A DNA stretch of 64,000 nucleotides from Marinobacter sp. SS13-12 (GTDB lineage Bacteria; Pseudomonadota; Gammaproteobacteria; Pseudomonadales; Oleiphilaceae): the NCBI RefSeq assembly GCF_030227115.1, contig NZ_JASSUA010000002.1, forward strand, positions 62,001 to 126,000, in the 5' to 3' direction. Below are positions 26,306-36,348 of this stretch, piece by piece (the first letter of the stretch is position 1; each line of letters opens with the position of its first letter). The notes under the pieces were generated by a model. The model saw nothing but the letters and a program-made list of their open reading frames with translations, searched no databases and had not been told where the DNA came from. The translations under genes were made by a program, and so were the position numbers.

Positions 26306-26938
26306 ATGCATGTCATCTACGGCGGTACCTTCGACCCCATCCATCACGGCCACCTGCGCCTGGCAGTCGAGCTTCGGGAGCGGCTGGGCGTGCCCGAGGT
26401 GTCGCTGATGCCTTGTCACGTGCCTCCTCACCGGGAGGTTCCCGGCGCAACCAGCGAGCAACGGGTGGCGCTACTGGAACTGGCCATTGCCGATGAGCCC
26501 GGGCTGACGCTGGATCAACGGGAGCTGGGGCGCGGTGGCGCCTCCTATACGGCAGAAACCCTGCGCCAGGTCCGTGCGGAACTGGGTCCGGACCAGCCGC
26601 TGACGATGGTTCTGGGCACTGACTCCTTTGCCGGTTTTGACCGCTGGCAGGAATGGCAGCGCATTCCTGAGCTGGCGCACATTGTGGTGGTGCAACGACC
26701 GGGGCCCGGCCTGGAGCCGGGCAGCGCTCCGGCACGCCTGCTTGAGGAGCGCTCGGTCAGTGGGGTGGAGGCGCTCTATGGAGCCCCCTGTGGCCATATC
26801 CTGGAACTGGATCCGCCCTTGCTGGATATCTCGGCAACGGGCATTCGCGACCGGATTCTCTCGGGGCGCTCGCCCCGGTATCTCCTGCCTGACAGCGTAT
26901 GGTGGGAAATTCGTCGCCAGGGACTCTACGGCGCGTGA
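26306..26938 (+). CDS. nadD: Nicotinate-nucleotide adenylyltransferase
   Basis: The 210-residue protein starts with the nucleotidylyltransferase motif YGGTFDPIHHGHLRLA, carrying the HxGH-type pair. LMPCHVPPHR, MVLGTDSFAGFDRWQEW and the late ISATGIRDRI motif complete the NadD pattern. It joins nicotinate mononucleotide and ATP to give deamido-NAD. It follows proA at six bases and precedes rsfS, the order found in pseudomonads. Confidence 0.95.
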   Translation: MHVIYGGTFDPIHHGHLRLAVELRERLGVPEVSLMPCHVPPHREVPGATSEQRVALLELAIADEPGLTLDQRELGRGGASYTAETLRQVRAELGPDQPLTMVLGTDSFAGFDRWQEWQRIPELAHIVVVQRPGPGLEPGSAPARLLEERSVSGVEALYGAPCGHILELDPPLLDISATGIRDRILSGRSPRYLLPDSVWWEIRRQGLYGA

Positions 26939-27025
26939 CCTGACGGGAACTTTTAGTGCTACAATCCCGTCTGAATATGACTTTTCGGGTGGCCGCCTTC
27001 GCCGCTGCCCGCCAACAGGGTGATT

Positions 27026-27376
27026 ATGCAGGCTGAGCAACTGAAAGAACTGGTCGTGGGTGCGCTTGAGGACGTCAAGGCGCAGGACGTGAGCATTATT
27101 GATGTCAGGGGAAGAACCAGTGTCACGGATTACATGGTGCTGGCTTCCGGAACCTCTAACCGGCATGTGAAATCCCTGGCGGATTCGGTGTTGTCGGAAG
27201 CGAGGGATCAGGGGGTCAGAGCCAGTAATGTGGAAGGTGCCAACGCCAGCGACTGGATTCTGGTTGACCTGGGTGATGTGGTGGTTCACGTCATGATGCC
27301 GGCAACCCGTGAATTTTATGATCTTGAGCGCCTTTGGCGTGATGCTCCGGATCTGGGTGCTGCAGGTAGCGAATAG
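27026..27376 (+). CDS. rsfS: Ribosomal silencing factor RsfS
   Basis: The 116-residue protein matches the RsfS/YbeB/Iojap family throughout, with [26 protein letters not shown] split across its core and [21 protein letters not shown] toward the end. It binds ribosomal protein uL14 and blocks subunit joining when nutrients are low. The ATG at 27026, after ACAGGGTG, gives the conserved [10 protein letters not shown] start; a GTG two codons upstream is also in frame. rlmH follows after two bases. Confidence 0.94.
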   Translation: MQAEQLKELVVGALEDVKAQDVSIIDVRGRTSVTDYMVLASGTSNRHVKSLADSVLSEARDQGVRASNVEGANASDWILVDLGDVVVHVMMPATREFYDLERLWRDAPDLGAAGSE

Positions 27377-27378
27377 TC

Positions 27379-27849
27379 ATGCGGTTACGTCTGGTCTGTG
27401 TAGGGCAGAAAATGCCCGAGTGGGTCAGCCAGGGCTTTAACGAGTATGCCCGCCGGATGCCGCCGGAACTGAGCGTTGAGCTGGTGGAGATACCGATGGC
27501 TCATCGTGGCAAAAATCCGGATATCCCGCGGTTGATGCAGAAAGAGGCGGATTCGATCCTGTCTGCTGTCGGCCCCCGCGACCACGTTGTTGCGCTGGAA
27601 GTGGGTGGTCGCAACTGGTCCACTGAAAAACTCGCCAGCCAGCTTGAAAACTGGCAGCAGGATGGCAAGGACGTCAGTTTCCTTGTCGGTGGCCCCGATG
27701 GTCTTGCCGACGCCTGCCGGGCCAGAGCTGATCAGTTATGGTCACTGTCATCTCTGACCTTGCCACATCCGCTGGTGCGCATCCTGCTAGCCGAGCAGCT
27801 CTACCGGGCCTGGTCCGTCACCCGTAATCACCCATACCATCGGGCCTAG
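27379..27849 (+). CDS. rlmH: 23S rRNA pseudouridine-1915 N3-methyltransferase
   Basis: The 156-residue SPOUT methyltransferase begins [16 protein letters not shown]. It has FLVGGPDGL, the cofactor loop, and the C-terminal knot segment [24 protein letters not shown] sequence (here [20 protein letters not shown]), ending NHPYHRA. It methylates pseudouridine 1915 of 23S rRNA on whole ribosomes. It lies two bases after rsfS and ten before mrdA. Confidence 0.96.
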   Translation: MRLRLVCVGQKMPEWVSQGFNEYARRMPPELSVELVEIPMAHRGKNPDIPRLMQKEADSILSAVGPRDHVVALEVGGRNWSTEKLASQLENWQQDGKDVSFLVGGPDGLADACRARADQLWSLSSLTLPHPLVRILLAEQLYRAWSVTRNHPYHRA

Positions 27850-27858
27850 GAAACTGAT

Positions 27859-29751
27859 ATGCCCTGGGGCGAATTCAAAGACACTGCAGCCGAACGGCGC
27901 CTTTTCCAGCGGCGCACCGTGGTGATGTTGTTACTGGTGTTCGTATTGCTGAGCCTGCTCATTGCCAGGATGTATCAGTTGCAGGTTGTTGAACACGACA
28001 TCTACACCACGCTCTCCGACAAAAACCGTGTCCAGGTGCAATCCGTAGCTCCGCCCAGGGGGCTGGTCTACGACCGTAACGATGTGCTGCTGGCCGAAAA
28101 TCGCCCGGTTTTCAGCGTCACGCTGGTGCCCGAGCGCGTCGGCGACATGGAACAGACCCTCGCCAAACTTCAGGGTATGCTCAGCATTTCCGACGAGGAT
28201 ATGGAGCGCTTCCACCGGCGGCTCCTCGAGCCCCGCCGTCCGTTCCAGGAACTCCCCCTGCGTTATGATCTCAACGAGCAGGAAATTGCGCGCCTGGCGG
28301 TCCATCGCCATGAATTGCCCGGTGTCGAGGTGTCCGCCGAGCTGGTGCGTTACTACCCCCACAGTGAGCTGACCGCCCATGCCCTCGGCTACGTGGGCCG
28401 GATCAATCGGCAGGAGCTGCAGCGTATTGATCCGGTTAACTATGCGGGTACCAACTATATCGGCAAGTCCGGTGTGGAGCGATTCTACGAACAGCTTCTG
28501 CACGGGCGTGTCGGCTACCAGCATGTGGAGACCAACGCGCGGGGCCGGACTCTGCGCGTGCTTGAGCGGGAGAATCCCGTACCCGGCGAGGACATCCGGC
28601 TGCACATGGATTTACGGCTCCAGCAGCTGGCACATGAACTGCTGGATGGCCGGCGTGGCGCCATTATTGCGATTGAGCCCTCCACCGGGGGAATTCTGGC
28701 CCTTGCGAGTGTTCCCGGTTTCGACGCCAACCTGTTTGTAACCGGCATTGGTGTTGAGGCCTATCGTGAGCTCAGCAAGAGTGTCGATAAACCCCTCTTC
28801 AACCGGGCCCTGCGTGGCCAATACCCTCCGGGCTCGACACTCAAGCCCATGCTCGCAGTTGCGGCTCTCGACAGCGGTGCTGTAACCCGGGACAAGACCA
28901 TATGGGACCCCGGATACTTCCGGCTGACTCCTGGCGGGCGTCCCTGGCGAGACTGGAAGCGGGGTGGTCACGGCTGGGTTGATCTCACGGCGGCGGTGGC
29001 TGAATCCTGCGACATCTATTTTTACGAAGCAGCCGTGGCCATGGGCGTTGACACCATGCATCAATACCTCTCGGAGTTCGGGTTCGGCGAAGATGCGACC
29101 CTGGATGTTGCCGGGGCCTTGAGTGGGCTGTTGCCATCCAGGGACTGGAAGCGTGCCGTTCACAGTGAGCCCTGGTATCCGGGTGACTCGGTAAACCTCG
29201 GCATCGGGCAGGGGTACATGTTGGCAACACCATTACAGCTGGCAACCGCGACCTCGGTTCTCGCCAACCGTGGAAATTGGTCCGAGCCGAGATTGCTGAA
29301 AGATATCAAGGGCGACCGATCGATTGATGAGGTGCTGCCCACCGGCAATCACCAGTCCATCGAGCTTGAGAACCCTGACGATTGGGAGTATGTCGTGGAA
29401 GCCATGGCGGAAGTGATGCACGGCAGCAAAGGCACCGCTCGCGGTGCGGCGAAGGGTGCGCCCTATCGCATGGCTGGCAAAACCGGCACTGCCCAGGTGT
29501 TCAGTCTGGCTGAAGACGAAGAGTACGACGAGGAAGAGATTCGGGAGCGTTTGCGGGATCACGCCCTGTTCGTGGGTTTTGCGCCAGTGGATGACCCGCA
29601 GATTGCAGTTTCCGTGATCGTGGAAAATGGCGGCAGTGGCAGCGGTACTGCGGCACCCGTGGCGCGGGCAATGTTTGACGCCTGGCTGTTGGGCTTTCCC
29701 GAAGAAGGAGAGGCGCTGGTTGTGGGTTCATCAGAGGGGGATTCCCACTGA
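27859..29751 (+). CDS. mrdA: Peptidoglycan transpeptidase PBP2
   Basis: The 630-residue protein has one N-terminal membrane anchor (about residues 20-38), a dimerisation domain (PPRGLVYDRNDVLLAENRPV) and a C-terminal transpeptidase. The catalytic serine is Ser326 in PPGSTLKPM. The SxN-type motif is AESCD and the third motif AGKTGTAQV. It cross-links lateral-wall peptidoglycan during elongation with RodA. Its stop overlaps the mrdB start by one base. The acidic loop EDEEYDEEEIRER near residue 555 is unusually charged. Confidence 0.96.
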   Translation: MPWGEFKDTAAERRLFQRRTVVMLLLVFVLLSLLIARMYQLQVVEHDIYTTLSDKNRVQVQSVAPPRGLVYDRNDVLLAENRPVFSVTLVPERVGDMEQTLAKLQGMLSISDEDMERFHRRLLEPRRPFQELPLRYDLNEQEIARLAVHRHELPGVEVSAELVRYYPHSELTAHALGYVGRINRQELQRIDPVNYAGTNYIGKSGVERFYEQLLHGRVGYQHVETNARGRTLRVLERENPVPGEDIRLHMDLRLQQLAHELLDGRRGAIIAIEPSTGGILALASVPGFDANLFVTGIGVEAYRELSKSVDKPLFNRALRGQYPPGSTLKPMLAVAALDSGAVTRDKTIWDPGYFRLTPGGRPWRDWKRGGHGWVDLTAAVAESCDIYFYEAAVAMGVDTMHQYLSEFGFGEDATLDVAGALSGLLPSRDWKRAVHSEPWYPGDSVNLGIGQGYMLATPLQLATATSVLANRGNWSEPRLLKDIKGDRSIDEVLPTGNHQSIELENPDDWEYVVEAMAEVMHGSKGTARGAAKGAPYRMAGKTGTAQVFSLAEDEEYDEEEIRERLRDHALFVGFAPVDDPQIAVSVIVENGGSGSGTAAPVARAMFDAWLLGFPEEGEALVVGSSEGDSH

Positions 29752-30893
29752 TGGCGGCCGGAAGCATGTTCAGTGAGTCGTTGCGCCATCCACTCTCCGG
29801 TCCACGGGGCATCTGGTCTTTTTTGCACATAGATCCGGTGCTGATGTTGCTTTTGCTGGCGCTTATCGCCGGTGGGCTGGTGGTGCTCTACAGCGGGGCC
29901 GACCAGAATATGGCAGTGGTCAAGGCCCAGGGCGTTCGCATGGGCGTGGCGCTGGTGGTGATGCTGGTCTTTGCCCAGCTTGACCCTTCTGTCTTCAGGC
30001 GCTGGGCGCCCTGGCTGTTTGCCGCGGGAATTGCCGGCCTGGCTGCGGTGTTGCTGGTGGGGGTGGGCGCCAAGGGAGCGCAACGTTGGCTGGCGATACC
30101 GGGGTTACCCCGCTTCCAGCCCTCTGAGTTGATGAAACTGGTGGTGCCGATGATGGCGGCCTGGTATCTGTCGCGCCACTACCTGCCGCCGCGCCTTCGC
30201 CACGTGGCTGTAGCGCTTTTGATCGCCCTGATGCCCATGGCGATGATCATCCTGCAGCCGGACCTTGGTACCTCCCTGCTGGTCGGGGCTGCAGGCATCT
30301 TTGTGGTGTTCTTTGCGGGGATCAGCTGGCGATTGATCGGGGCCTTTTTTGCCATGGTTTCTGTGGCCGCGCCATTGATGTGGTTCTTCGTGATGCGGGA
30401 TTATCAGAAACAGCGGGTGTTGACCCTGCTTGATCCTCAGAGCGACCCCCTTGGTGCCGGCTGGAATATCATTCAGTCGAAAACCGCGATCGGGTCCGGT
30501 GGCATGGACGGCAAGGGCTGGCTTCAGGGAACCCAGTCCCATCTGGAGTTTCTGCCGGAAAGCCATACGGATTTCATCGTTGCGGTTCTGGCGGAGGAGT
30601 TCGGTTTCGTCGGTATGCTGACGCTGCTGGTGCTCTACCTGCTGATAATCCTGCGCTGTCTATATATTGCGGCCACGGCTCAGGACTCTTTCAGCCGCCT
30701 GCTCGCCGGAGCGCTGACCATGACCTTTTTCATCTACGTGTTTGTCAATGTCGGGATGGTCAGCGGGCTGCTTCCGGTGGTTGGGGTTCCGTTGCCGCTT
30801 GTCAGCTATGGCGGAACCTCCAGTGTTACGCTTATGGCGGCCTTTGGAGTGCTTATGTCCATACAGACCCACAGGCGTATGATCAGTGCCTGA
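29751..30893 (+). CDS. mrdB: RodA, elongation-specific peptidoglycan glycosyltransferase
   Basis: The 380-residue SEDS-family membrane protein has about ten hydrophobic segments. Family hallmarks are WLAIPGLPRFQPSELMKL, LQPDLGTSLLVGA, the long periplasmic loop with GAGWNIIQSKTAIGSGG and LEFLPESHTDFIVAVLAEE, and the end LPLVSYGGTSSVTLM. It polymerises lipid II for the side wall with PBP2. It starts on the last base of mrdA. Confidence 0.96.
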   Translation: MAAGSMFSESLRHPLSGPRGIWSFLHIDPVLMLLLLALIAGGLVVLYSGADQNMAVVKAQGVRMGVALVVMLVFAQLDPSVFRRWAPWLFAAGIAGLAAVLLVGVGAKGAQRWLAIPGLPRFQPSELMKLVVPMMAAWYLSRHYLPPRLRHVAVALLIALMPMAMIILQPDLGTSLLVGAAGIFVVFFAGISWRLIGAFFAMVSVAAPLMWFFVMRDYQKQRVLTLLDPQSDPLGAGWNIIQSKTAIGSGGMDGKGWLQGTQSHLEFLPESHTDFIVAVLAEEFGFVGMLTLLVLYLLIILRCLYIAATAQDSFSRLLAGALTMTFFIYVFVNVGMVSGLLPVVGVPLPLVSYGGTSSVTLMAAFGVLMSIQTHRRMISA

Positions 30894-30981
30894 TGGTCCC
30901 GCACCAGCATGGACGCCGGGTAATGGTTGCTTCGCGGGTCGTCGTGGTAATCTTGGCAGCCTCATCCTTGCAGGGAGTTTC

Positions 30982-32010
30982 ATGAAAGCAGTCATTAACA
31001 GGGCGCGTAACGCACTTGTGGTGGTCGTTGTTTTGGTCATGCCGGCGCTGGCATCGGCGCAGTACGACAAAACACCTGAGGGCCAGGCTTTTATTCGCGA
31101 GATGGCGGAGCGTTACGGCTTCGAGGCGAGCCGGGTCAAAGCGTTACTGGCAACCGCCGAACGCAAGGATTCGATACTGGAGTCCATCAGCCGGCCAGCT
31201 GAAAAAACACTGGAATGGCACCAGTACCGCAAGATTTTTATCCGTCCGGAAAGAATTGATCAGGGCGTGGAATTTCTCAGTCAGTATCGGGACGCATTCG
31301 AACGGGCTGAAGATGAATACGGGGTGCCGGCATCGGTCATTGCCGCGATCATTGGTGTGGAAACCTGGTATGGCACGTACAAGGGCAACCACAGGGTGCT
31401 GGATGCATTGGCCACCCTGGCATTCGATTACCCCCCGCGGAGTCGTTTTTTTCGCAGTGAACTGGTGCAGTATCTGCTGATGACCCGCGAGCAGGGTTTT
31501 GATCCGGAAGCTCTTACCGGCTCCTATGCCGGGGCAATGGGGTATGGTCAGTTTATCTCCAGCAGCTACCGTCACTACGCTATTGATTTCGACGGCGATG
31601 GCGTAGCCGATATCCTGAACAACCCGGTTGACGCGATCGGCAGTGTGGCCAATTATTTTCGCGCCCATCACTGGAAGCAGGGAGCGCCGGTGGCGGAGCC
31701 TATGCACAACAGCCTGCCGGAAGGTTCACCAATGCTGACAGGGGAACTGAGGCCGACCCTCACAGTCAATGACTATCGGCAGGCCGGGTTGTCGCCCGAA
31801 GCCGATGTGGCTGCTGATGCAAAAGCCAGGGCAATCCGCCTTGCTGGTGCCGATGGCCCTGAGCTGTGGCTGACATACCATAACTTTTATGTGATAACCC
31901 GCTACAATCACAGTCATCTCTACGCCATGGCTGTATTCCAGCTGGCCAATGCACTGAGCGAACAGGCCAGTCAGCCAGAAAAACAGAACGGGGTGAATAA
32001 TAACTCGTGA
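30982..32010 (+). CDS. mltB: Membrane-associated lytic murein transglycosylase B
   Basis: The 342-residue protein has a signal peptide (NALVVVVVLVMPALASAQ) with no lipobox, so it is a soluble or weakly attached form. The SLT-type domain shows PASVIAAIIGVETWYGTYKG with the catalytic Glu, YAGAMGYGQFISSSYRHYAI and a calcium-loop-like FDGDGVADIL. It cleaves glycan strands in the periplasm. The ATG at 30982 follows CAGGGAG. It overlaps rlpA by four bases. Confidence 0.93.
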   Translation: MKAVINRARNALVVVVVLVMPALASAQYDKTPEGQAFIREMAERYGFEASRVKALLATAERKDSILESISRPAEKTLEWHQYRKIFIRPERIDQGVEFLSQYRDAFERAEDEYGVPASVIAAIIGVETWYGTYKGNHRVLDALATLAFDYPPRSRFFRSELVQYLLMTREQGFDPEALTGSYAGAMGYGQFISSSYRHYAIDFDGDGVADILNNPVDAIGSVANYFRAHHWKQGAPVAEPMHNSLPEGSPMLTGELRPTLTVNDYRQAGLSPEADVAADAKARAIRLAGADGPELWLTYHNFYVITRYNHSHLYAMAVFQLANALSEQASQPEKQNGVNNNS

Positions 32011-32879
32011 TTACACGCACTTTCTTATTGGTTATCGCCGGAGCCCTGGTTCTGGCGGGATGTGCTTCATCACCGGAACCGGATCATTCCTCCAGGTACA
32101 CCTTGTCTCAGGACAGGGCGCCAGCTGGCAGTTTTGACGCATCCGGCTTGCAGGATGCGAGCCCCCGCTATGAAGAACCCCGTCGGGCCGGTAACAAGTC
32201 CCCCTACAAGGTCTGGGGCAAGGAATACTGGGTCCGGGAGAGCAATGACGGCTATGTCCAGCGGGGCACGGCCAGTTGGTATGGCGAGAAATTCCATGGC
32301 CATAAAACCTCCAACGGAGAGGTTTTTGACATGTATGAGATGTCCGCTGCCCACAAGAGCCTCAGGATTCCGGGATACGCCCGCGTAACCAACCTTGATA
32401 ACGGCCGTTCAGTGATCGTGAGGGTGAATGATCGCGGCCCTTTCCATGGTGATCGCCTGATCGATCTTTCCTACGCTGCCGCCAAGAAACTGGGCTACCA
32501 GGGCAGGGGCACCGCCAGGGTAGAGGTGGCAGCTATCACGGTGAAACCGGATGGCTCGATGACACTCGCTGGCAGGCCCTTCCCTGATGCAGGGGCGCCG
32601 GTTGATGCCGAGCGCCTGGCTGACCCGGGAACCGGCAACGAGGCTTTGTTCGTGCAGCTCGGTTCGTTCAGCCAGCGTAATCCTGCCGAGGCTCTTATGG
32701 ATCGCGCCCGGCGGGCTGTTGCAAACCCCATGCGGGTCAGGGAAATAGAAACGGCCTCAGGCCGCTTCCACCGGGTTCAGGTAGGGCCGTTCAGGGATGA
32801 AGATGAGGCGCTTAGAACCCAGAGTCTGCTTGAAAACCAAGGATTCGGTCAGTCAATATTGCTGACCGATACACACTGA
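32007..32879 (+). CDS. rlpA: Rare lipoprotein A, septal-ring lytic transglycosylase
   Basis: The 290-residue lipoprotein has a signal ending LVLAGCASS (lipobox). A double-psi beta-barrel follows (about residues 85-180; GTASWYGEKFHGHKTSNGE, VRVNDRGPFHGDRLIDLS). A C-terminal SPOR domain (about 210-288; FVQLGSFSQRNPAEALM) recognises denuded septal glycan. Pseudomonas RlpA cleaves such strands. The start is a GTG at 32007 overlapping the mltB stop. Confidence 0.93.
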   Translation: MITRTFLLVIAGALVLAGCASSPEPDHSSRYTLSQDRAPAGSFDASGLQDASPRYEEPRRAGNKSPYKVWGKEYWVRESNDGYVQRGTASWYGEKFHGHKTSNGEVFDMYEMSAAHKSLRIPGYARVTNLDNGRSVIVRVNDRGPFHGDRLIDLSYAAAKKLGYQGRGTARVEVAAITVKPDGSMTLAGRPFPDAGAPVDAERLADPGTGNEALFVQLGSFSQRNPAEALMDRARRAVANPMRVREIETASGRFHRVQVGPFRDEDEALRTQSLLENQGFGQSILLTDTH

Positions 32880-32910
32880 ACCAGTCACCCACTAGATATT
32901 GAATGGACCC

Positions 32911-34077
32911 ATGGTAATAAACAACGTATTCCGCGCCTGTACCGCTGTTCTCATGTTGGCCCTGCTGACAGCAATGCCTGCTGCGGCACAGTCTGTGCTG
33001 ATCCCGTCGCCGCCTCAGATCGGTGCTAGCTCCTACATTCTGATGGACCCGCTGTCCGGGCGGATCATCATGGAGGAAAACAGCCATGAGCGTCTGCCTC
33101 CTGCGAGCCTGACCAAGATGATGACTGCCTATATCCTTGAGCGGGAGCTGGATGAGGGGCGTATCGCCATGTCCGACATGGTACCCATCAGCGTCAACGC
33201 CTGGCGCACCGAAGGTTCGCGCACCTTTGTGCAGGAGGGAACCCAGGTGTCTGTGGAGGATCTGCTGAAGGGCGTCATTATCCAGTCGGGTAACGACGCC
33301 TCCGTTGCCCTGGCGGAGTTCGTTGCCGGTAGCGAGGATGCCTTCGTTGATATCATGAACCAGCAGGCGCAGATTCTGGGGATGAATGAGTCCAGTTTTG
33401 CTAACGCCACCGGGTTACCGTCCCAGGATCATTTCTCGACCGCCTACGATCTCGCCCTGCTGGCCAAGGCGATCATTAATGATTACCCGGAAAATTATCC
33501 GCTGTACGCGCAAAAGCACTTTACCTTCAATAATATACGCCAGCCTAACCGCAACAGCCTGTTGTGGCGTGATGACAGTGTCGACGGTCTGAAAACAGGC
33601 CATACAGAAGAGGCGGGATACTGTCTGGTGGCGTCAGCCAAGCGAAACGATACCCGCATGATTGCGGTGGTTATGGGCACCGACAGCACAGCCGCCCGCG
33701 CTCAGGAAGTCCAGAAAATGCTCAATTATGGCTTCCGTTATTACCAGACAGAGCGCCTGTTCCGTAATGGCCAGGAGCTGCTAGAAGCAAAGGTCTGGGG
33801 TGGCGAGAGTGACAGCCTGTCGGTGGGTCTCATGAAGGACGTTCACGTGACCATTCCCCGGGGCTCCCGTGATTCCCTGGAGTCCACGGTAGAAATGGAT
33901 TCCGTGATCAAGGCGCCTGTGTCTAAAGGGGACGAGCTGGGACGGGTGACGGTGAAGCTGGACGACGAAGTGTTGGTTGACCAGCCGGTGCTTGCCCTCA
34001 GTGATGTGCCCGAAGGTGGATTCTTCAAGCGCATATGGGACGCCATCAAGTTATTCTTTATGCAATTGTTCGACTAA
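32911..34077 (+). CDS. dacA: D-alanyl-D-alanine carboxypeptidase, PBP5/6 type
   Basis: The 388-residue protein carries a signal peptide ending AMPAAAQS. The serine hydrolase motifs are Ser66 in ASLTKMMTAY, SGNDASVAL and LKTGHTEEAGYC. A beta-rich C-terminal domain (about 285-370) and an amphipathic tail (GFFKRIWDAIKLFFMQLFD) for membrane attachment follow. It trims the terminal D-Ala of pentapeptides. The ATG at 32911 is used; a TTG at 32899 is in frame. It sits between rlpA and ybeD. Confidence 0.94.
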   Translation: MVINNVFRACTAVLMLALLTAMPAAAQSVLIPSPPQIGASSYILMDPLSGRIIMEENSHERLPPASLTKMMTAYILERELDEGRIAMSDMVPISVNAWRTEGSRTFVQEGTQVSVEDLLKGVIIQSGNDASVALAEFVAGSEDAFVDIMNQQAQILGMNESSFANATGLPSQDHFSTAYDLALLAKAIINDYPENYPLYAQKHFTFNNIRQPNRNSLLWRDDSVDGLKTGHTEEAGYCLVASAKRNDTRMIAVVMGTDSTAARAQEVQKMLNYGFRYYQTERLFRNGQELLEAKVWGGESDSLSVGLMKDVHVTIPRGSRDSLESTVEMDSVIKAPVSKGDELGRVTVKLDDEVLVDQPVLALSDVPEGGFFKRIWDAIKLFFMQLFD

Positions 34078-34105
34078 TGGCCGGTGCGCCTGGGAGAGAT
34101 CCGCG

Positions 34106-34375
34106 ATGAATGAGCCGAAGGCACCCAAAATCGAGTTCCCCTGTGACTATGTGATCAAGGTCATCGGGGATTCCGCTCCGGACTTTGTGGAGTTTGTGGT
34201 GGAAGTCGTCGAGCAGCACGCACCAGGACTTTCCGAAAAGGATGTGTTTGTCAGAGACAGCAGCGGGGGGCGCTTCTCCTCGGTCAACCTGACCATCGTC
34301 GCTACGGGTGAGCCGCAGCTCAAAGCCTTGTTCGAAGAGCTCAAGGCCAGTGGCCGGGTCCATATGGTGCTGTGA
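34106..34375 (+). CDS. ybeD: YbeD/DUF493 family protein
   Basis: The 89-residue protein has the family's [20 protein letters not shown] start and the [24 protein letters not shown] core, an ACT-like fold. It is thought to modulate lipoate or other metabolism because of constant linkage to lipB, but the role is not established. The ATG at 34106 is used; the longer frame is antisense and overlaps dacA. lipB starts five bases after its stop. Confidence 0.9.
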   Translation: MNEPKAPKIEFPCDYVIKVIGDSAPDFVEFVVEVVEQHAPGLSEKDVFVRDSSGGRFSSVNLTIVATGEPQLKALFEELKASGRVHMVL

Positions 34376-34379
34376 CCAG

Positions 34380-35012
34380 ATGGACGAATTGATTGTTCGT
34401 ACACTGGGAGAACAGCCTTATCTGGAAACCTGGGAGGCGATGAAAGCCTTTACCGCTGACAGGGATGCTTCAACGCCGGATGAAATCTGGCTGTTGGAGC
34501 ACCCACCGGTGTACACCCAGGGCCAGGCAGGAAAGGCCGAGCATATTCTGGCACCGGGCGACATACCGGTCGTTCAGGTAGACCGGGGCGGGCAGGTGAC
34601 TTATCACGGGCCCGGGCAACTGGTGGTTTACCTGATGATTGACCTGACCAGGCACAAGCTCGGCGTGCGGGCGCTGGTGGATGTGATCGAGCGATCGATT
34701 GTCCAGACCCTCGCCACGTTCGGGATTTCCGCCTCACCGCGGCCTGATGCTCCAGGTGTTTACGTTGATGGGGCCAAGATTGCCTCTCTTGGCTTGCGAG
34801 TGAAGCGGGGATGCTCCTTCCATGGTCTGGCACTGAATGTGTCCATGGATATGGAGCCATTTCGTCGTATCAATCCTTGTGGTTACGCTGGCATGTCTAT
34901 GTGTCAGATCCGTGACTTTGCTCCGGGCGTGGACATCAGCGATATCACAACCATTCTGTCTGGCGAACTTGCCGCCAGTCTGGGCCACGGCAGAATTCGC
35001 CGTATTCCTTAG
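34380..35012 (+). CDS. lipB: Octanoyl-[acyl-carrier-protein]:protein N-octanoyltransferase
   Basis: The 210-residue protein has [19 protein letters not shown], the lysine motif [11 protein letters not shown] and the acyl-cysteine motif INPCGYAGM, all diagnostic of LipB. It moves octanoate from acyl carrier protein to lipoyl domains before LipA adds sulfur. lipA does not follow; the next gene is on the other strand and overlaps by four bases tail to tail. Confidence 0.95.
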   Translation: MDELIVRTLGEQPYLETWEAMKAFTADRDASTPDEIWLLEHPPVYTQGQAGKAEHILAPGDIPVVQVDRGGQVTYHGPGQLVVYLMIDLTRHKLGVRALVDVIERSIVQTLATFGISASPRPDAPGVYVDGAKIASLGLRVKRGCSFHGLALNVSMDMEPFRRINPCGYAGMSMCQIRDFAPGVDISDITTILSGELAASLGHGRIRRIP

Positions 35013-36091
35013 CGCCCCCCGGAATCACGCACCTGATCGCGGCCCAGGGTCTTGGCGCGATACAGCGCCTCGTCGGCCCGTTGCAGCAGGCGGTCAACGG
35101 ACTCCGATCCCTGGATGGTCGCCACGCCAATACTGATCGTGGTGTTGATGCTCTGGCCATCGGCATTCACCGGTGTTGACGCAATCGTCTGGCGTATTCG
35201 ATGGGCCGTCTGGACGGCTTCAGCGGTATCCGTTTCCGTCAAGAGCACGAGGTATTCCTCGCCACCCCAGCGTGATAGCGTATCCACCTTCCTGCATTGA
35301 TCCTGCAGCGTACGGGCGACCATGATGATGGTTTGATCGCCCACATGATGACCATATTTGTCGTTTACGGACTTGAACAGATCGATGTCCATCAGCAGGA
35401 CTGAAAACGGGCGCCGGTTGCGAAGATAGCGCTGGTACTCGGCCTCCAGTTGCTCATGGGCCTCGCGCCTGTTCGCCAGCCCGGTCAGTGCATCGTGTTT
35501 TGCCGCATACTCGAATTCTGCTGCCAGTTTGAGTAGCCCCAGTTTGCTCCGCCGTCGGCTCTGATCCAGCACATAGCAGGTGGACATTTCGAAGCCCAGA
35601 ACAGCCAGCATGGTCAGGCGAAAGCTGGTGCTGTAGGGAGAATTGAACGCCATGTCTCCCAGCGGGCTGAACAGAAGCGCTACTGCTGCCAGGCCTCCCG
35701 CGCAGGCAATCACGCCGACTCTTGCCTCACTGATGTAAAAGATGATCGGCGGATAGGCAAACAGCCATATAATGGCGGAGCCGTCCTCTATCGCGTTGAC
35801 AGCCAGGTAGGTAAACAGCACCGTGATAACAGTAATGAAGCCACGACGTTGAAGGGTACTGTTATGGCTGGCGAGATAGACAATACCGTTGATGCTGAGC
35901 AGGGCCGCAAAAACGATCAGAATGGTGGCAGAGCCTGCCAAACCGCGATCCAGCGAGCGCCAGGCAAACAACAGAAGGATAGGGATGGCAGCCAGTGTCA
36001 GCCAGCCGATCAGCATGGGAACCGGGATTTCGCCCTTTACCCGGAACTGCGACAGCTGGGTGTCTGATGTTCTGCTGGTCGTTTGTGGCAT
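35009..36091 (-). CDS. Membrane diguanylate cyclase
   Basis: The 360-residue protein has six to seven hydrophobic segments (about residues 26-175) and a GGDEF domain (about 190-355). The active site is intact: [10 protein letters not shown] for metal and GGEEY at 276-280. An inhibitory RxxD site, RKVD, lies at 267-270, five residues before the active motif. It should make c-di-GMP and be product-inhibited. It contrasts with the two degenerate homologues at 22.8-24.9 kb. Its 3' end overlaps lipB tail to tail. Confidence 0.92.
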   Translation of the reverse strand: MPQTTSRTSDTQLSQFRVKGEIPVPMLIGWLTLAAIPILLLFAWRSLDRGLAGSATILIVFAALLSINGIVYLASHNSTLQRRGFITVITVLFTYLAVNAIEDGSAIIWLFAYPPIIFYISEARVGVIACAGGLAAVALLFSPLGDMAFNSPYSTSFRLTMLAVLGFEMSTCYVLDQSRRRSKLGLLKLAAEFEYAAKHDALTGLANRREAHEQLEAEYQRYLRNRRPFSVLLMDIDLFKSVNDKYGHHVGDQTIIMVARTLQDQCRKVDTLSRWGGEEYLVLLTETDTAEAVQTAHRIRQTIASTPVNADGQSINTTISIGVATIQGSESVDRLLQRADEALYRAKTLGRDQVRDSGGR

Positions 36092-36348
36092 TATGATGGT
36101 CTTGTTGTTTTTGGTTATGAGCGAGGGCTCCAGGGCCTGCGCTCAATACTAAACGCCTTTGCACGCAGGATCTGTGTAAAAACGTAAACCGTTTCCAGAC
36201 TCCATGAGTAAACAGGAGACAGGGCATTTGCATTGGCCTCAGGGCCATGGTTTTGATGGCGCATCGGTTAGGTTGGAGCGCAGAGGTATCCGTATAATGG
36301 TTGTGATGGCCTATAGCGCCAACACTTACTGAACCGGGCAGGTTTTTG

